Part shown: positions 24,558 through 33,774 of the stretch, piece after piece
Position numbering within the stretch: the first letter of the stretch is position 1
Layout of the letters: every line of letters begins with the position of its first letter
Assembly (NCBI RefSeq): GCF_014638915.1
Contig: NZ_BMFQ01000001.1
Location: 1,315,142 to 1,379,141 of the forward strand
Reading direction: 5' to 3'
Length of the DNA stretch: 64,000 nt
From: Xanthomarina arctica
Lineage (GTDB): Bacteria; Bacteroidota; Bacteroidia; Flavobacteriales; Flavobacteriaceae
Program-made: the position numbers and the translations under genes
Notes under the pieces: model-generated
Told to the model about the DNA's origin: nothing
The model's database searches: none
The model's input: only the letters and a program-made list of their open reading frames with translations

Positions 24558-25652
24558 TTAAAAATACTTAACAGGATTGGTGTTTGTCTTTGATAAAACG
24601 ATTGCAAAATTAGTGATTTTTTTCATAAGATATGCAACTAAAAGGTTTTTTGTGAATTGTTCACTTTCATAATGACCAATATCTGCCAAAACAATCTGGT
24701 TTTCAGCAGTAAAAAAGTCGTGATACTTTAAATCTGCGGTTATAAAAATGTCTGCTTCTGATGCTTTTGCGGCTCCAATTGCAAAACTCCCTGAGCCACC
24801 CAGAACAGCTACTTTTTTAATGGGTTTGTTTCTAAATTTGGAATGTCTGATGGCTTCTGTTTTCATGTTCGTTTTTAGAAAAATCAAAAAATCTTTTTCA
24901 GTCATCTCATGTTCTAACTCTCCAATCATTCCCATACCTATATTCTGATTTTTGTTTTCAAGAGTAGTTACTTCATAAGCTACTTCCTCATAAGAATGGG
25001 TTTTGAAAAGTGTTTTTAATATTTGTGACTCCAAATGCTTTGGAAATGTTACAGAAATTTGAATTTCAGCTTCTTGATGGATGATCCCTTTTTTACCAAT
25101 AGTAGGATTAGAGTTTTCATTGCCTTTATAGGTGCCAATACCATCTGTATTAAAACTACAATGATCGTAATTTCCTATATTTCCAGCACCAACTTCAAAT
25201 AAAGCATTCCTTAGATGTTCTGCTTCATTTTTAGGAGCATAAGTGATAAGTTTTTTGATGGTACTAGCTTGCGGAATTAATATATTTCGGTTTTTTAGAC
25301 CTAATTTTTCACAAATCATATTATTAACGCCTAAAATGGAATTATCTAAAGCGGTGTGCATGGCATAAATGGCAATGTCATGTTTTAAAGCTTTCATGAC
25401 TACGCGTTCCACATAAGTTTTTCCAGTAAGCTTTTTTAAGCCTTGAAAAATAATGGGATGAAAACTAACAATTAGGTTGCAATTGCTTTCAATAGCCTCA
25501 TCTATAACAGCTTCCAAGGTGTCTAAGGTTACTAAAACACCCGTTAAATTATTGTTTTTATCTCCTACAAGCAAACCAACATTGTCAAAATCTTCAGCAT
25601 ATGCTAATGGTGAAAGTGCTTCAATATGATTTATGACGTCTTGAACTATCAT
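24558..25652 (-). CDS. Nif3-like dinuclear metal centre protein
   Basis: A 364-aa Nif3/YbgI family protein (GTP cyclohydrolase 1 type 2 homologue), which forms hexameric toroids with a two-metal site. Conserved metal motifs are VSFHPIIFQG, AMHTALDN and the late DIGHYESEQ. The long insert between the two halves (about 125-235, PII-like) is typical of the longer form. The biochemical role of the family is unsettled. Its own -7 box lies 24 nt upstream of the ATG. Confidence 0.9.
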   Translation of the reverse strand: MIVQDVINHIEALSPLAYAEDFDNVGLLVGDKNNNLTGVLVTLDTLEAVIDEAIESNCNLIVSFHPIIFQGLKKLTGKTYVERVVMKALKHDIAIYAMHTALDNSILGVNNMICEKLGLKNRNILIPQASTIKKLITYAPKNEAEHLRNALFEVGAGNIGNYDHCSFNTDGIGTYKGNENSNPTIGKKGIIHQEAEIQISVTFPKHLESQILKTLFKTHSYEEVAYEVTTLENKNQNIGMGMIGELEHEMTEKDFLIFLKTNMKTEAIRHSKFRNKPIKKVAVLGGSGSFAIGAAKASEADIFITADLKYHDFFTAENQIVLADIGHYESEQFTKNLLVAYLMKKITNFAIVLSKTNTNPVKYF

Positions 25653-25676
25653 AATTTTATGTTATTAAGTTTCAAA

Positions 25677-25684
25677 CAAAGATA
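25677..25684 (-). promoter_or_regulatory. -7 promoter box (TATCTTTG) for the Nif3 gene pair
   Basis: An exact TAnnTTTG match on the minus strand. A weaker box TAATTTCG (25691-25698, +) sits just before lpxK, so the two genes diverge from overlapping promoters. Confidence 0.6.
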
Positions 25685-25704
25685 AAATTTTTAATTTCGC
25701 TTTA

Positions 25705-26709
25705 ATGAAATTCTTGCGCTACATATTATTTCCTGTTGTTCCAATTTACTATTTAGTGACTTGGACTAGAAATAAATTGTATGATTTTGGTTGGAAGAAA
25801 AGTGAATCTTACAACTTTCCACTAATCTGTGTTGGTAATTTAAGTGTAGGAGGTACTGGAAAATCTCCCATGATTGAATATTTAATACGTTTATTAAAAG
25901 CCGATTATAAGATAGCCACTTTAAGTAGAGGCTATAAACGAGAAACTAATGGGTTTAAATTAGCGAATGTTTCCGATACTGCAAAAACTCTTGGAGACGA
26001 ACCTTTTCAATTTTACAATAAATTTGGAAGTGATATTCTAGTTGCAGTAGATGCGGATAGACAGAATGGCATTGAAAAATTAAGAAATTTAGGCAATAAA
26101 CCTGAGGTTGTTTTGCTTGACGATGCATTCCAACATAGAAAAGTAAAAGCGGGATTTAATATCTTACTTTCAACTTACAACGATTTATATTGTAAGGATT
26201 TTGTTTTGCCAACAGGGAATTTGAGAGAGCCGAAAAGTGGAGCGAAACGTGCAAATATTATTGTAGTTACCAAATGTCCAGAAAATCTTTCCGATGAGGA
26301 AAAGGCACAGATTAAAAAGCAATTGAATCCTGAAATTTATCAGATGGTGGTTTTTAGTTCTATAAATTATTCTAAAAATGTGTTTTCTAAAACCAAACAA
26401 ATTGGGTTAAACCATTTAAAACCCTTTACGCTAGTCACAGGTATTGCAAATCCAAATCCATTAATTCAATATTTAAAGTCCAATAATTTAGAGTTTGAGC
26501 ATCTAAATTTTAAAGATCATCATAGTTTTTCAAACAAGGAGATTGATGAATTAGCTCAATTAGATTGTATTCTTACTACCGAAAAGGATTATATGCGTTT
26601 AAAGGATGAAACAAAATTGCAGGAAAAATTATACTATTTGCCAATTGAAGTTTCTATAGATCAAGCAGACGTATTTAATAACCAGATTTTAAGTTTTGTA
26701 AGTTCTTAA
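25705..26709 (+). CDS. lpxK: Tetraacyldisaccharide 4'-kinase
   Basis: Phosphorylates the 4' position of the lipid A precursor at the inner membrane. The 334-aa protein has an N-terminal membrane-associated helix (about 5-20), the P-loop NLSVGGTGKSP (about 45-55) and DDAFQHRKV, which is typical of LpxK. The C-terminal FKDHHSFSNKEI and TEKDYMRL motifs are also present. It ends 4 nt inside the convergent histidine kinase gene. Supports a Gram-negative outer membrane with lipid A. Confidence 0.95.
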   Translation: MKFLRYILFPVVPIYYLVTWTRNKLYDFGWKKSESYNFPLICVGNLSVGGTGKSPMIEYLIRLLKADYKIATLSRGYKRETNGFKLANVSDTAKTLGDEPFQFYNKFGSDILVAVDADRQNGIEKLRNLGNKPEVVLLDDAFQHRKVKAGFNILLSTYNDLYCKDFVLPTGNLREPKSGAKRANIIVVTKCPENLSDEEKAQIKKQLNPEIYQMVVFSSINYSKNVFSKTKQIGLNHLKPFTLVTGIANPNPLIQYLKSNNLEFEHLNFKDHHSFSNKEIDELAQLDCILTTEKDYMRLKDETKLQEKLYYLPIEVSIDQADVFNNQILSFVSS

Positions 26710-28931
26710 GCAGTTTCTGAATTTGGTTGAATTAAAGCTTCATAAAGTTTTTTCTCAAAATCCTCTTGTTTAAATGGTTTCGAGATAATGTCATCGAATC
26801 CAGCTTCGTCAAACTCGTGCATTTTATCTTCAAGAGTCACGGCTGTAAGCGCAAAAATGGTAATTTCTTTATTAAAAGTTCGTATCAATCTGGTAGCTTC
26901 TAGACCACTTATTCCAGGCATGTGAATATCCATTAAAATAACGTGGTATTCTTTGTCCTTAACCATGTTTACAGCATCTTCACCATTATCAACCACATCG
27001 CAACTTAGTTTCATTTTGCTAAGGATTTTCTTTGTAATCATCTGGTTAATTTTATTATCCTCAACAACTAAAATATTAATGTCTTTTAAGTCTATTTCAT
27101 TAATATCCTTAAAGTAGTTTCTTACTACTTGTTTTTCAACTTTTTCAGCATATTTTAAAGGAATTTCAAAGATGAATTTAGAGCCTTTTCCAAGTTCACT
27201 TTGCAATGAAATAGTTCCTTTTAATATTTGAATCAAGCCTTTTACTATTGAAAGACCTAAGCCGGTTCCTCCATATTTTCTATTAATTTGAATAGACCCT
27301 TGTGAGAAACTTTCAAAAAGTTGATTTTGTTTTTCTTCACTAATACCAATTCCGTTGTCTTCGATTTCGAATCTTACATTAAAAATTTTGTCTGTTTCTT
27401 CTGTTCTAATAGCTCTTACCCAAATGTCTCCATCTTTGGTGAATTTGATAGCATTTCCTACTAAGTTTATTAAAATTTGAGAAATCTTAATTTGATCTGC
27501 CATAAAATTTTCAGGCAAATTTTGGTCGTATTCCAAATGAATTTTAACATTATTGTCGTTCGCAGAATTATTTAATGCTGCAATAATGTTGGTCATTTTC
27601 TTTTTTAGACTAAAAGCTTCTGGTTCGATATCGACTTTGTTGGCTTCAATTTTATTAATTTGAAGGATGTCGTTAATAAAAGTTAAAAGGTATTCTCCAG
27701 AAAATTTAAGAGATTTTAAATGCTGAATCTGATTAGGTTTAGGGTCTTCTTCTAAAAGCATGTTAGTTAATCCTGTAACGGCATAAAGTGGTGTTCTTAA
27801 CTCGTGAGTTACCGTGGATAAGAAGTTTGCTTTAGTTTTAGATGCAAGTTCAGCCTTTTCTTTTGAAACAATTAACTCTGCATTTTTTTTATGCAGCATG
27901 TTGTTAGTCTTTAAACGGATGTTATTGTTTTTGTAAAGTGATAAGGTTAAAAGGGACAAAATTGTAATTAATGCAATACTTAAAATAGTAGTTAACTTGT
28001 TTAAATTATTGGCAGCCTTTTGCTCTTCTAAATCTGCCAATTGCTTTTTTTGATACTCGGTTTGGTTGTCAATTAACAACTGCATGCGCTTTTCCTGAGA
28101 AGAACTATTTCTTTTAATGGATAATAACGAATCGTTAAGAGTCATGTGCTTTCTTAAATATTCGTTAGCTAATTTATAATTTCCCGTTTCTTGGTTAAGG
28201 TCGCTTAAAACTAAATAACCATCATTTAAAACATTATTGAAATTATTTTTTATAGCAATGTTTACACCTTCGTTGGCTTGTTTTAAAGCATCTTCAGTTT
28301 CTCCTAAATTTATAAGTGCTATTCCTAGATTTATTTTTGAGCTACTAACTATTTTGTCTAAATCGTATCTTTTCGCTAGTACTGCCGATTTTAATAAATG
28401 TGCCTGAGCGTTCGGGTAATCTTTTAAATTGATGTAAGTTATCCCTTCGTTTAAAAGTACTTCGGCAACAAAATTGGTTAAATCTTCTTGTTCAAAAAGT
28501 GTTTTTGCAGATTTATAATAATCTAAGGCTTGTTGGTATTGCTTTTTGCTAGTATAAACATTTCCAAGAGTTTTGTATGTTTCAGCAAGATTGATATCGT
28601 CTTTGGCAAAACGTTGTACTTCGTTTGCTTTAATCAGTGATTTGATGGCTTCATCAGGTTCTTCAATAATGTATTGAAGTTTTCCAATTTTAGAGTAAAT
28701 GATGCCAATACTTTTCTGGTTATCTATTTTAATAGCAAGTTTTAAAGCCTCATCATATTTTTCTTGAGCTTCAAAATAGGCGTTTTTTCGAATATCTTTT
28801 TGTGCTTGATCTATACGATAGTCAATAGTGTTTTGTATGGTTTCACTGTCTTCATCTATAGTTGATTGAGATGATACACTGAAACTCAACAACAGTATAA
28901 TAGCACATATGTAATTGTTGAATCGAGACAT
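26706..28931 (-). CDS. TPR-containing hybrid sensor histidine kinase/response regulator
   Basis: A 741-aa signalling protein. Order: signal peptide (about 1-21), tetratricopeptide repeats in the periplasm (about 35-270), coiled coil, a transmembrane helix (about 313-333), HisKA with phospho-acceptor His376 (STVTHELRTPL), HATPase with the N, G1 and G2 boxes (NLVGNAIKF, EDNGIGIS, GGTGLGLSIVKGL), and a C-terminal receiver domain with phospho-acceptor Asp668 (ILMDIHMPG). No DNA-binding domain is attached, so output goes to a separate partner. No cognate regulator lies nearby. Signal unknown. Confidence 0.93.
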   Translation of the reverse strand: MSRFNNYICAIILLLSFSVSSQSTIDEDSETIQNTIDYRIDQAQKDIRKNAYFEAQEKYDEALKLAIKIDNQKSIGIIYSKIGKLQYIIEEPDEAIKSLIKANEVQRFAKDDINLAETYKTLGNVYTSKKQYQQALDYYKSAKTLFEQEDLTNFVAEVLLNEGITYINLKDYPNAQAHLLKSAVLAKRYDLDKIVSSSKINLGIALINLGETEDALKQANEGVNIAIKNNFNNVLNDGYLVLSDLNQETGNYKLANEYLRKHMTLNDSLLSIKRNSSSQEKRMQLLIDNQTEYQKKQLADLEEQKAANNLNKLTTILSIALITILSLLTLSLYKNNNIRLKTNNMLHKKNAELIVSKEKAELASKTKANFLSTVTHELRTPLYAVTGLTNMLLEEDPKPNQIQHLKSLKFSGEYLLTFINDILQINKIEANKVDIEPEAFSLKKKMTNIIAALNNSANDNNVKIHLEYDQNLPENFMADQIKISQILINLVGNAIKFTKDGDIWVRAIRTEETDKIFNVRFEIEDNGIGISEEKQNQLFESFSQGSIQINRKYGGTGLGLSIVKGLIQILKGTISLQSELGKGSKFIFEIPLKYAEKVEKQVVRNYFKDINEIDLKDINILVVEDNKINQMITKKILSKMKLSCDVVDNGEDAVNMVKDKEYHVILMDIHMPGISGLEATRLIRTFNKEITIFALTAVTLEDKMHEFDEAGFDDIISKPFKQEDFEKKLYEALIQPNSETA

Positions 28932-28951
28932 TTTTTTGGTAACTAGTAAAA

Positions 28952-28959
28952 CAAATATA
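28952..28959 (-). promoter_or_regulatory. -7 promoter box (TATATTTG) for the hybrid kinase
   Basis: An exact TAnnTTTG match on the minus strand, 20 nt before the ATG at 28931. Confidence 0.6.
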
Positions 28960-28978
28960 AATATTTATTCGATTAAAG

Positions 28979-29977
28979 TTACTTTTTCATCGATAAATTG
29001 CAAATTAAATCAATGAGTCTACTGGAATATCCTGTTTCATTATCATACCAGCCAATTATTTTAACCATATTGCCTATAACTGATGTCATTTGAGAATCGA
29101 AAATACAAGAATGCGTGTTTCCAACTATGTCAATAGAAACAATCGGGTCTTCAGTATATTCTAAAATACCTTTATAGCTGTTTTCTGAAGCAAATTTGAA
29201 AGCATTATTAATTTCGTCTATCGTGACGGTTTTTTCTACATTAAAAGTAATATCAGTCAGTGAGCCATTAGCTACTGGAACTCTTATGCCACAGCCACCA
29301 ATAACGTTAGAAAGCTCTGGAAATATTTTAGTTAAAGCTTTTGCAGCTCCCGTTGTTGTTGGAATTATGGATTGTCCAGCAGCTCTTGCACGACGTAAAT
29401 CTTTATGTGGTTGGTCGTGTAAACTTTGGTCGGATGTGTAAGAGTGAATGGTAGTGATATAGGCTTGCTTTACACCACATAACTTGTTGATAATATCTAT
29501 CATTGGAGCCGCATTGTTTGTAGTGCAAGATGCGTTAGAGACTATCGTTTCATCTCCTGTAAGAATGTTGTTATTAACTCCTAAAACAATCGTTTCAATA
29601 TCGTCTTCTAAAGGAGGAACACTTAGGATAACCTTTTTTGCTCCATTTAAAATATGAAGTTCTAATTCTTCCTTAGTTTTAAATTTCCCAGTTGCTTCTA
29701 TCACAAAATCGACGTCGTAAGGTTTCCAATTGATGTCTTTTGGATGGCTCGCATTTGAAAAAGGAATCTTTTTATTGTTAACAATTACATGATTTTCATC
29801 AAAAGAAACATCTTCTTTAAAAACGCCATGAATACTATCGTACTTTAATAAATGACTAAGTGTTCTAGTGTCTGCTAAATCGTTTACTGCTACTACTTCT
29901 ATGTTTTTGTTGTCTTGCAATAATCTAAAAACGCGTCTACCAATGCGACCAAAACCGTTTATTCCAACATGTATCAT
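28979..29977 (-). CDS. gap: Type I glyceraldehyde-3-phosphate dehydrogenase
   Basis: Catalyses the NAD(P)-linked oxidation of glyceraldehyde 3-phosphate in glycolysis, or the reverse in gluconeogenesis. The 332-aa protein has the Rossmann motif GINGFGRIGRRVFR (about 4-17) and the active-site SNASCTTNNAAP with Cys151. The start overlaps the lipA stop by one base (TAATG), so the two genes are translationally coupled. Many Bacteroidota have a second gap gene; which one is the main glycolytic enzyme cannot be told here. Confidence 0.94.
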   Translation of the reverse strand: MIHVGINGFGRIGRRVFRLLQDNKNIEVVAVNDLADTRTLSHLLKYDSIHGVFKEDVSFDENHVIVNNKKIPFSNASHPKDINWKPYDVDFVIEATGKFKTKEELELHILNGAKKVILSVPPLEDDIETIVLGVNNNILTGDETIVSNASCTTNNAAPMIDIINKLCGVKQAYITTIHSYTSDQSLHDQPHKDLRRARAAGQSIIPTTTGAAKALTKIFPELSNVIGGCGIRVPVANGSLTDITFNVEKTVTIDEINNAFKFASENSYKGILEYTEDPIVSIDIVGNTHSCIFDSQMTSVIGNMVKIIGWYDNETGYSSRLIDLICNLSMKK

Positions 29978-30855
29978 TAATTAATGTGTTTTTGTGCTTT
30001 ATACGAAGATCTCACCAAGGCGCTACTTTCAACATGTCTGAAACCTAGATCCAATCCAATTTGTCTGTATTCGTCAAATTGTTCTGGTAAAATAAACTGT
30101 TTCACCGGTAGATGTTTTTTGCTTGGTTGTAAATATTGTCCAATAGTAACCACATCCACATTATTATCTCTAAGATCATGAAGCGTTGTAATCACTTCTT
30201 CACGAGTTTCTCCAAGTCCAAGCATGATACCTGATTTTGTTCTGCGTTGACCTTGATCTTTTAAATATTTTAAAACGCCAAGGCTTCTATCGTATTTAGC
30301 TTGAATTCTAACCTCTCTGGTTAAACGTCTAACCGTTTCAATGTTATGCGAGACCACTTCAGGAGCTACGTCTATAATTCGATCGATATGTTGTTCTATG
30401 CCTTGAAAATCTGGAATAAGAGTTTCTAAGGTAGTTTCAGGATTCATTCTACGAACAGATTTCACAGTTTCCGCCCACATAATGCTTCCCATATCTTTTA
30501 TATCGTCTCTGTCTACACTTGTTAAAACAGCATGTTTAATTTTCATCAATTTGATGGAGCGTGCTACCTTTTCAGGTTCATCCCAATCAAGAGTTTCTGG
30601 TCTTCCAGTTTGCACGCCACAAAAACCACAAGAACGAGTACAGATATTTCCCAAAATCATAAAGGTAGCAGTACCTTCTCCCCAGCATTCTCCCATATTT
30701 GGACAGCTTCCAGAAGTACAAATGGTGTTTAATTTGTACTTGTCAACAAGACTTCTTAGTTCGGTGTATTTTTTACCAGTAGGTAATTTTACGCGTAACC
30801 ATTTGGGTTTCGCTACCCTTGTAGGTAAAATGTTTGAAGCTGTTTCAGAGTTCAT
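29977..30855 (-). CDS. lipA: Lipoyl synthase
   Basis: A radical SAM enzyme inserting two sulfur atoms into octanoyl groups to make lipoyl cofactor. The 292-aa protein has the radical SAM Cys triad in [10 protein letters not shown] (about 73-82) and the auxiliary cluster Cys triad in [13 protein letters not shown] (about 46-58); the C-terminal RSSYKAQ holds the conserved Ser ligand. Lipoyl is needed by the glycine cleavage system (gcvP is at 45042) and 2-oxoacid dehydrogenases. Two -7 boxes lie upstream. Confidence 0.96.
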   Translation of the reverse strand: MNSETASNILPTRVAKPKWLRVKLPTGKKYTELRSLVDKYKLNTICTSGSCPNMGECWGEGTATFMILGNICTRSCGFCGVQTGRPETLDWDEPEKVARSIKLMKIKHAVLTSVDRDDIKDMGSIMWAETVKSVRRMNPETTLETLIPDFQGIEQHIDRIIDVAPEVVSHNIETVRRLTREVRIQAKYDRSLGVLKYLKDQGQRRTKSGIMLGLGETREEVITTLHDLRDNNVDVVTIGQYLQPSKKHLPVKQFILPEQFDEYRQIGLDLGFRHVESSALVRSSYKAQKHIN

Positions 30856-30876
30856 TTACTGTTATTTTTTGTGGCA

Positions 30877-30892
30877 CAAATATACAAAAGTA
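30877..30892 (-). promoter_or_regulatory. Two abutting -7 promoter boxes for lipA-gap
   Basis: On the minus strand TACTTTTG (30892-30885) is followed directly by TATATTTG (30884-30877). Either could serve; the second leaves a 21-nt gap to the lipA ATG. Confidence 0.55.
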
Positions 30893-30963
30893 AGGTGTAA
30901 CTATTGCTTAACGATGTTAAAATTGGAAGTCAAAATAAGGCGTCTTAAATGAGATACTTAAAC

Positions 30964-31512
30964 CTATTTGTTCTTAATTATTTCGGCAAGAAGTTTCTTT
31001 GCACGTAATAATTTCACCTTTATGTTATTGATTGGTTCGTTAAGTTCTTCTGAAATATCTTTGTAACTTAACTCTTGAAAGTACCTTAAATTAATGATTT
31101 CCTGATAATGAGGTTTCAGTTTTTTAATGTCGCGTAATAATTTGGCTAGGTTTTGTTCTGTAATTAACTTGTCTTCAGCCGAAGGTGATTCATCTAAAAT
31201 ATCATAAAAAGAATCTTTAGTATCGTTTAAGATGGTGTTTAAAGGTTGTCTTTTTTCTTTTCTCAATAAATCAATATGAATATTTTTTGAAATGGTAATT
31301 AACCAGGTCTTAAAAGTGTATTTATCGTCGAAGGTGTTTATTTTATCAAAGGCTTTTGAGAAAGTTTGAATCGTAATGTCTTCAGCATCGTTTTCATTCT
31401 CAATGCGTTTTAATTGAAATCCATAAACATAATCCCAATATTTGTCAAATAGGAAGTTGAATGCTTTTTGATTGTTTTGTTTCGCCTTTTCTATGGCTTC
31501 TTTTATTTCCAA
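30964..31512 (-). CDS. ECF RNA polymerase sigma factor
   Basis: A 182-aa sigma-70 family protein of the extracytoplasmic-function type. Region 2 runs about 10-80 (FDKYWDYVYGFQLKRIENENDAEDITIQTFSKAF) and region 4 about 120-175 (LKPHYQEIINLRYFQELSYKDISEELNEPINNIKVKLLRAKK). It overlaps the upstream glycosyltransferase gene by 10 nt, and no anti-sigma gene is adjacent. It is the last gene of the three-gene group 32825-30964. Confidence 0.92.
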   Translation of the reverse strand: MEIKEAIEKAKQNNQKAFNFLFDKYWDYVYGFQLKRIENENDAEDITIQTFSKAFDKINTFDDKYTFKTWLITISKNIHIDLLRKEKRQPLNTILNDTKDSFYDILDESPSAEDKLITEQNLAKLLRDIKKLKPHYQEIINLRYFQELSYKDISEELNEPINNIKVKLLRAKKLLAEIIKNK

Positions 31513-32615
31513 TGTTTTGGTTTAGAGATCAGATTATTGATAAAGATACTTAATTGAAAACCAATTAAAAAAAGTTCTAACAAAGGAATGTAAATTAATA
31601 AATCACCTTCGTTTAATTTTTTTGCAGCTTTATTATAAACTATAAACTGCGCAAGGTTTCTAAGGAAGATTAAAATAAGTACAATTTGCCAATGAAATAG
31701 AGGAATTAACAAAACGATTGCCAAGGTCCAAAAAACCAATTGTGATATATAAAACAGGGCTAACAAAATTTTATGCTTTGTCTTATAATGTTTTGCCGTA
31801 GTTATATGTCTTCTTTTTTGGATTATCCAGTCTTTGTAAGTGGTTTTGGGAGTTGACTCCGTAAAGCTTTCTTCTGAAAAACAAATTTCGGTGTTTTGCG
31901 CCGTTGCTATTTGGTTTATAAACAAATCGTCATCTCCAGAACGAATATACATATGACTCATAAAACCATTCGCATTAAAAAAATCTTCTCTTTTATAAGC
32001 TAAGTTTCTTCCAACTCCCATGTATGGCATTCCAAGTTTAGCAAAAGAAAAATATTGAATGGCAGTTAAAAGCGTTTCAAAACGAATCAGTTTATTAAGA
32101 AATGAATTTTTAATTTTCGTATAACTACCATAGCCTAACACAATGGATTTAGTATCAGAAAAACATGAACTCATTTCCGTGATCCAGTTTTTGGAAAGAG
32201 GTTTGCAATCGGCATCTGTAAAAAGTAAATGATTGTATTTTGCCGCCTTTATTCCAAGAGTTAGAGCGTATTTTTTATTCGCCCAAAATGCTTCGGTGTT
32301 AACTACATTAACTAGTTTGATATTGTCATGTATATTCGCAAACTCTTCCATGACCTCAAAAGTGTCGTCATATGATGCATCGTTGATAAGTACAATTTGA
32401 AAATTTGGATAGTCTTGTTCTAAGACTGAAGGTAGAAACTTTTTTAAGTTTTTAGCTTCGTTTTTAGCACAGATAATAACGGAAATTGGTAAGTTTTGGG
32501 GGCTTTGTTTTTGCTCTTTTAAAAAGGCGAATTTTCCAAATAAAATAAAAAAGTATATAATTTGTATGACAACTGCCACTACAAAAATGTAGAGCAAAAC
32601 ATCAAATAGCATCAT
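31503..32615 (-). CDS. Membrane-bound family 2 glycosyltransferase
   Basis: A 370-aa inner-membrane glycosyltransferase: an N-terminal transmembrane helix (about 6-28), a GT-A catalytic domain with VIICAKNEAKN, LINDASYDDT and the metal-binding TDADCKP, and two or three C-terminal helices (about 285-360). The topology resembles processive or lipid-modifying GT2 enzymes, for example carotenoid or cell-envelope glycosylation. It lies between a small Cys-rich membrane protein (3 bp gap) and an ECF sigma gene (10-nt overlap). Substrates unknown. Confidence 0.88.
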   Translation of the reverse strand: MMLFDVLLYIFVVAVVIQIIYFFILFGKFAFLKEQKQSPQNLPISVIICAKNEAKNLKKFLPSVLEQDYPNFQIVLINDASYDDTFEVMEEFANIHDNIKLVNVVNTEAFWANKKYALTLGIKAAKYNHLLFTDADCKPLSKNWITEMSSCFSDTKSIVLGYGSYTKIKNSFLNKLIRFETLLTAIQYFSFAKLGMPYMGVGRNLAYKREDFFNANGFMSHMYIRSGDDDLFINQIATAQNTEICFSEESFTESTPKTTYKDWIIQKRRHITTAKHYKTKHKILLALFYISQLVFWTLAIVLLIPLFHWQIVLILIFLRNLAQFIVYNKAAKKLNEGDLLIYIPLLELFLIGFQLSIFINNLISKPKHWK

Positions 32616-32618
32616 GTA

Positions 32619-32825
32619 TTATGAGATGTGTTTAGGTTCGTTGCAATCGCTATATTGTTCAGGAGTTTTTCCGCAAAAACCACAAGACTCCCCACTTTTG
32701 TTAAGCATTGGATTTTGACTAGCACAAGTACCAGCAAATTTTCCATCTTTTTTTGCCCAAATTTTAATGGCAATTCCTGCTACGGCTAGACTTAATAATA
32801 CTAAAGTTATAAATAATAATTTCAT
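32619..32825 (-). CDS. Small membrane-anchored four-cysteine protein
   Basis: A 68-aa protein with one N-terminal transmembrane helix (about 3-22) and a short exposed tail with four Cys (34, 48, 51, 61; CASQNP, CGFCG, SDC). The CxxC spacing suggests a metal or disulfide site. Similar small proteins are common in Flavobacteriia as far as I recall, with no known role. It leads the group with the glycosyltransferase and sigma factor. Confidence 0.75.
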   Translation of the reverse strand: MKLLFITLVLLSLAVAGIAIKIWAKKDGKFAGTCASQNPMLNKSGESCGFCGKTPEQYSDCNEPKHIS

Positions 32826-32882
32826 AATTTACTTATTTTCCAAGTAATCAGGCTCGGTTATTTGAACCTTTTAAATATTATG

Positions 32883-32890
32883 CAAATTTA
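32883..32890 (-). promoter_or_regulatory. -7 promoter box (TAAATTTG) upstream of the small Cys protein
   Basis: An exact TAnnTTTG match on the minus strand, 57 nt before the ATG at 32825. Confidence 0.45.
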
Positions 32891-32913
32891 AATATTTTTA
32901 GTGAGAATATAGA

Positions 32914-32957
32914 ATAATAAAGCCTCACTTTAAAATTTTAAAGTGAGGCTTTATTTT
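32914..32957. terminator. Terminator of the sigma/anti-sigma operon
   Basis: A perfect palindrome, 32916-32955, with 20-base half-sites including AAGCCTCACTTTAAA. The T-rich end on the minus strand closes the 34316-32977 operon. Confidence 0.85.
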
Positions 32958-32976
32958 AAAAAGCTGAGGGTGCTTT

Positions 32977-33774
32977 TTAATTGTGTTTTTGAAGTGATAT
33001 TTCTGCCACAGAATTTTCTTTCGATCCTGTGTTATTACCTCCTTTAGATTCAATGGTTATGCTTAATCCTAGAGCATTTTCAGTATATGGAATTTGCTTT
33101 AATTCTCTATCAGTTTCACTTAATATACCTAAATTAACCATTTTGTCTTGAACTTCTGCCCAGATTTGATAAGATTGATCTTCTGGAAGTTGCGGTAAAG
33201 AAACCACATCTATCATAGATGTTTTATCTTTTGGGTTAATATAAGCGACTGTTTTAAGATTTTTTGCTCTGCTGTTTCCTTTAATAATGTACTTTTCTGT
33301 TTCAGGATTGTTAAGCTGTTTAAATTGTAGCATAATATCTGTAAGCCTGCTGTTGTTTAAGCTTATATCATTTCTTAAATCGTAGATTTCATCAACAATT
33401 TTCTGATTTTCAGTTTTTAAATTCATGTTTTGAGTATAAAACACGAAAGAACTTCCTGCGAAAATTAAGGTTGCAAAACTTGCAGCGATACTTAAATGGT
33501 ACCATTTTCTATATTTTCTTGTAGGCTTTAAAGCGATTACAGGAGAATTATCTAACTCACTTAAAATTGAATTTAAAATATGTTTTGGAGCTTCAACCCC
33601 ACGACTTTTTGAAACTATTTCTAAATTAGTTTGTAGTGTGTTGTATGCATTCTGTACTTCTGGGTAATTGGAAAGGTATGTTTCAACTTTTTCTGTTTCG
33701 GCAGTAGTAGTGTCACCTAAAAGATATTTTTCTAATAGGTCAGAATTTAAAAATGTAGTTATTTTATCATTCAT
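32977..33774 (-). CDS. Anti-sigma factor, RskA/RsmA type
   Basis: A 265-aa membrane-bound anti-sigma factor. The N-terminal cytoplasmic domain (about 1-75; LLEKYLLGDTTTAETEKVETYLSNYPE) is the sigma-binding zinc-free fold seen in this family. One transmembrane helix follows (about 93-112, SIAASFATLIFAGSSFVFY), then a short coiled coil and an extracytoplasmic RskA domain (about 175-265; LPQLPEDQSYQIWAEVQDKMVNLG). It overlaps the upstream sigma gene by 4 nt, the usual co-regulated pair. Confidence 0.92.
   Translation of the reverse strand: MNDKITTFLNSDLLEKYLLGDTTTAETEKVETYLSNYPEVQNAYNTLQTNLEIVSKSRGVEAPKHILNSILSELDNSPVIALKPTRKYRKWYHLSIAASFATLIFAGSSFVFYTQNMNLKTENQKIVDEIYDLRNDISLNNSRLTDIMLQFKQLNNPETEKYIIKGNSRAKNLKTVAYINPKDKTSMIDVVSLPQLPEDQSYQIWAEVQDKMVNLGILSETDRELKQIPYTENALGLSITIESKGGNNTGSKENSVAEISLQKHN

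Noticed and set aside
30482-30952. 156-aa + strand ORF opposite lipA
   Set aside because: It is antisense to lipA, which has full radical SAM motifs; the antisense product has no recognisable domain.
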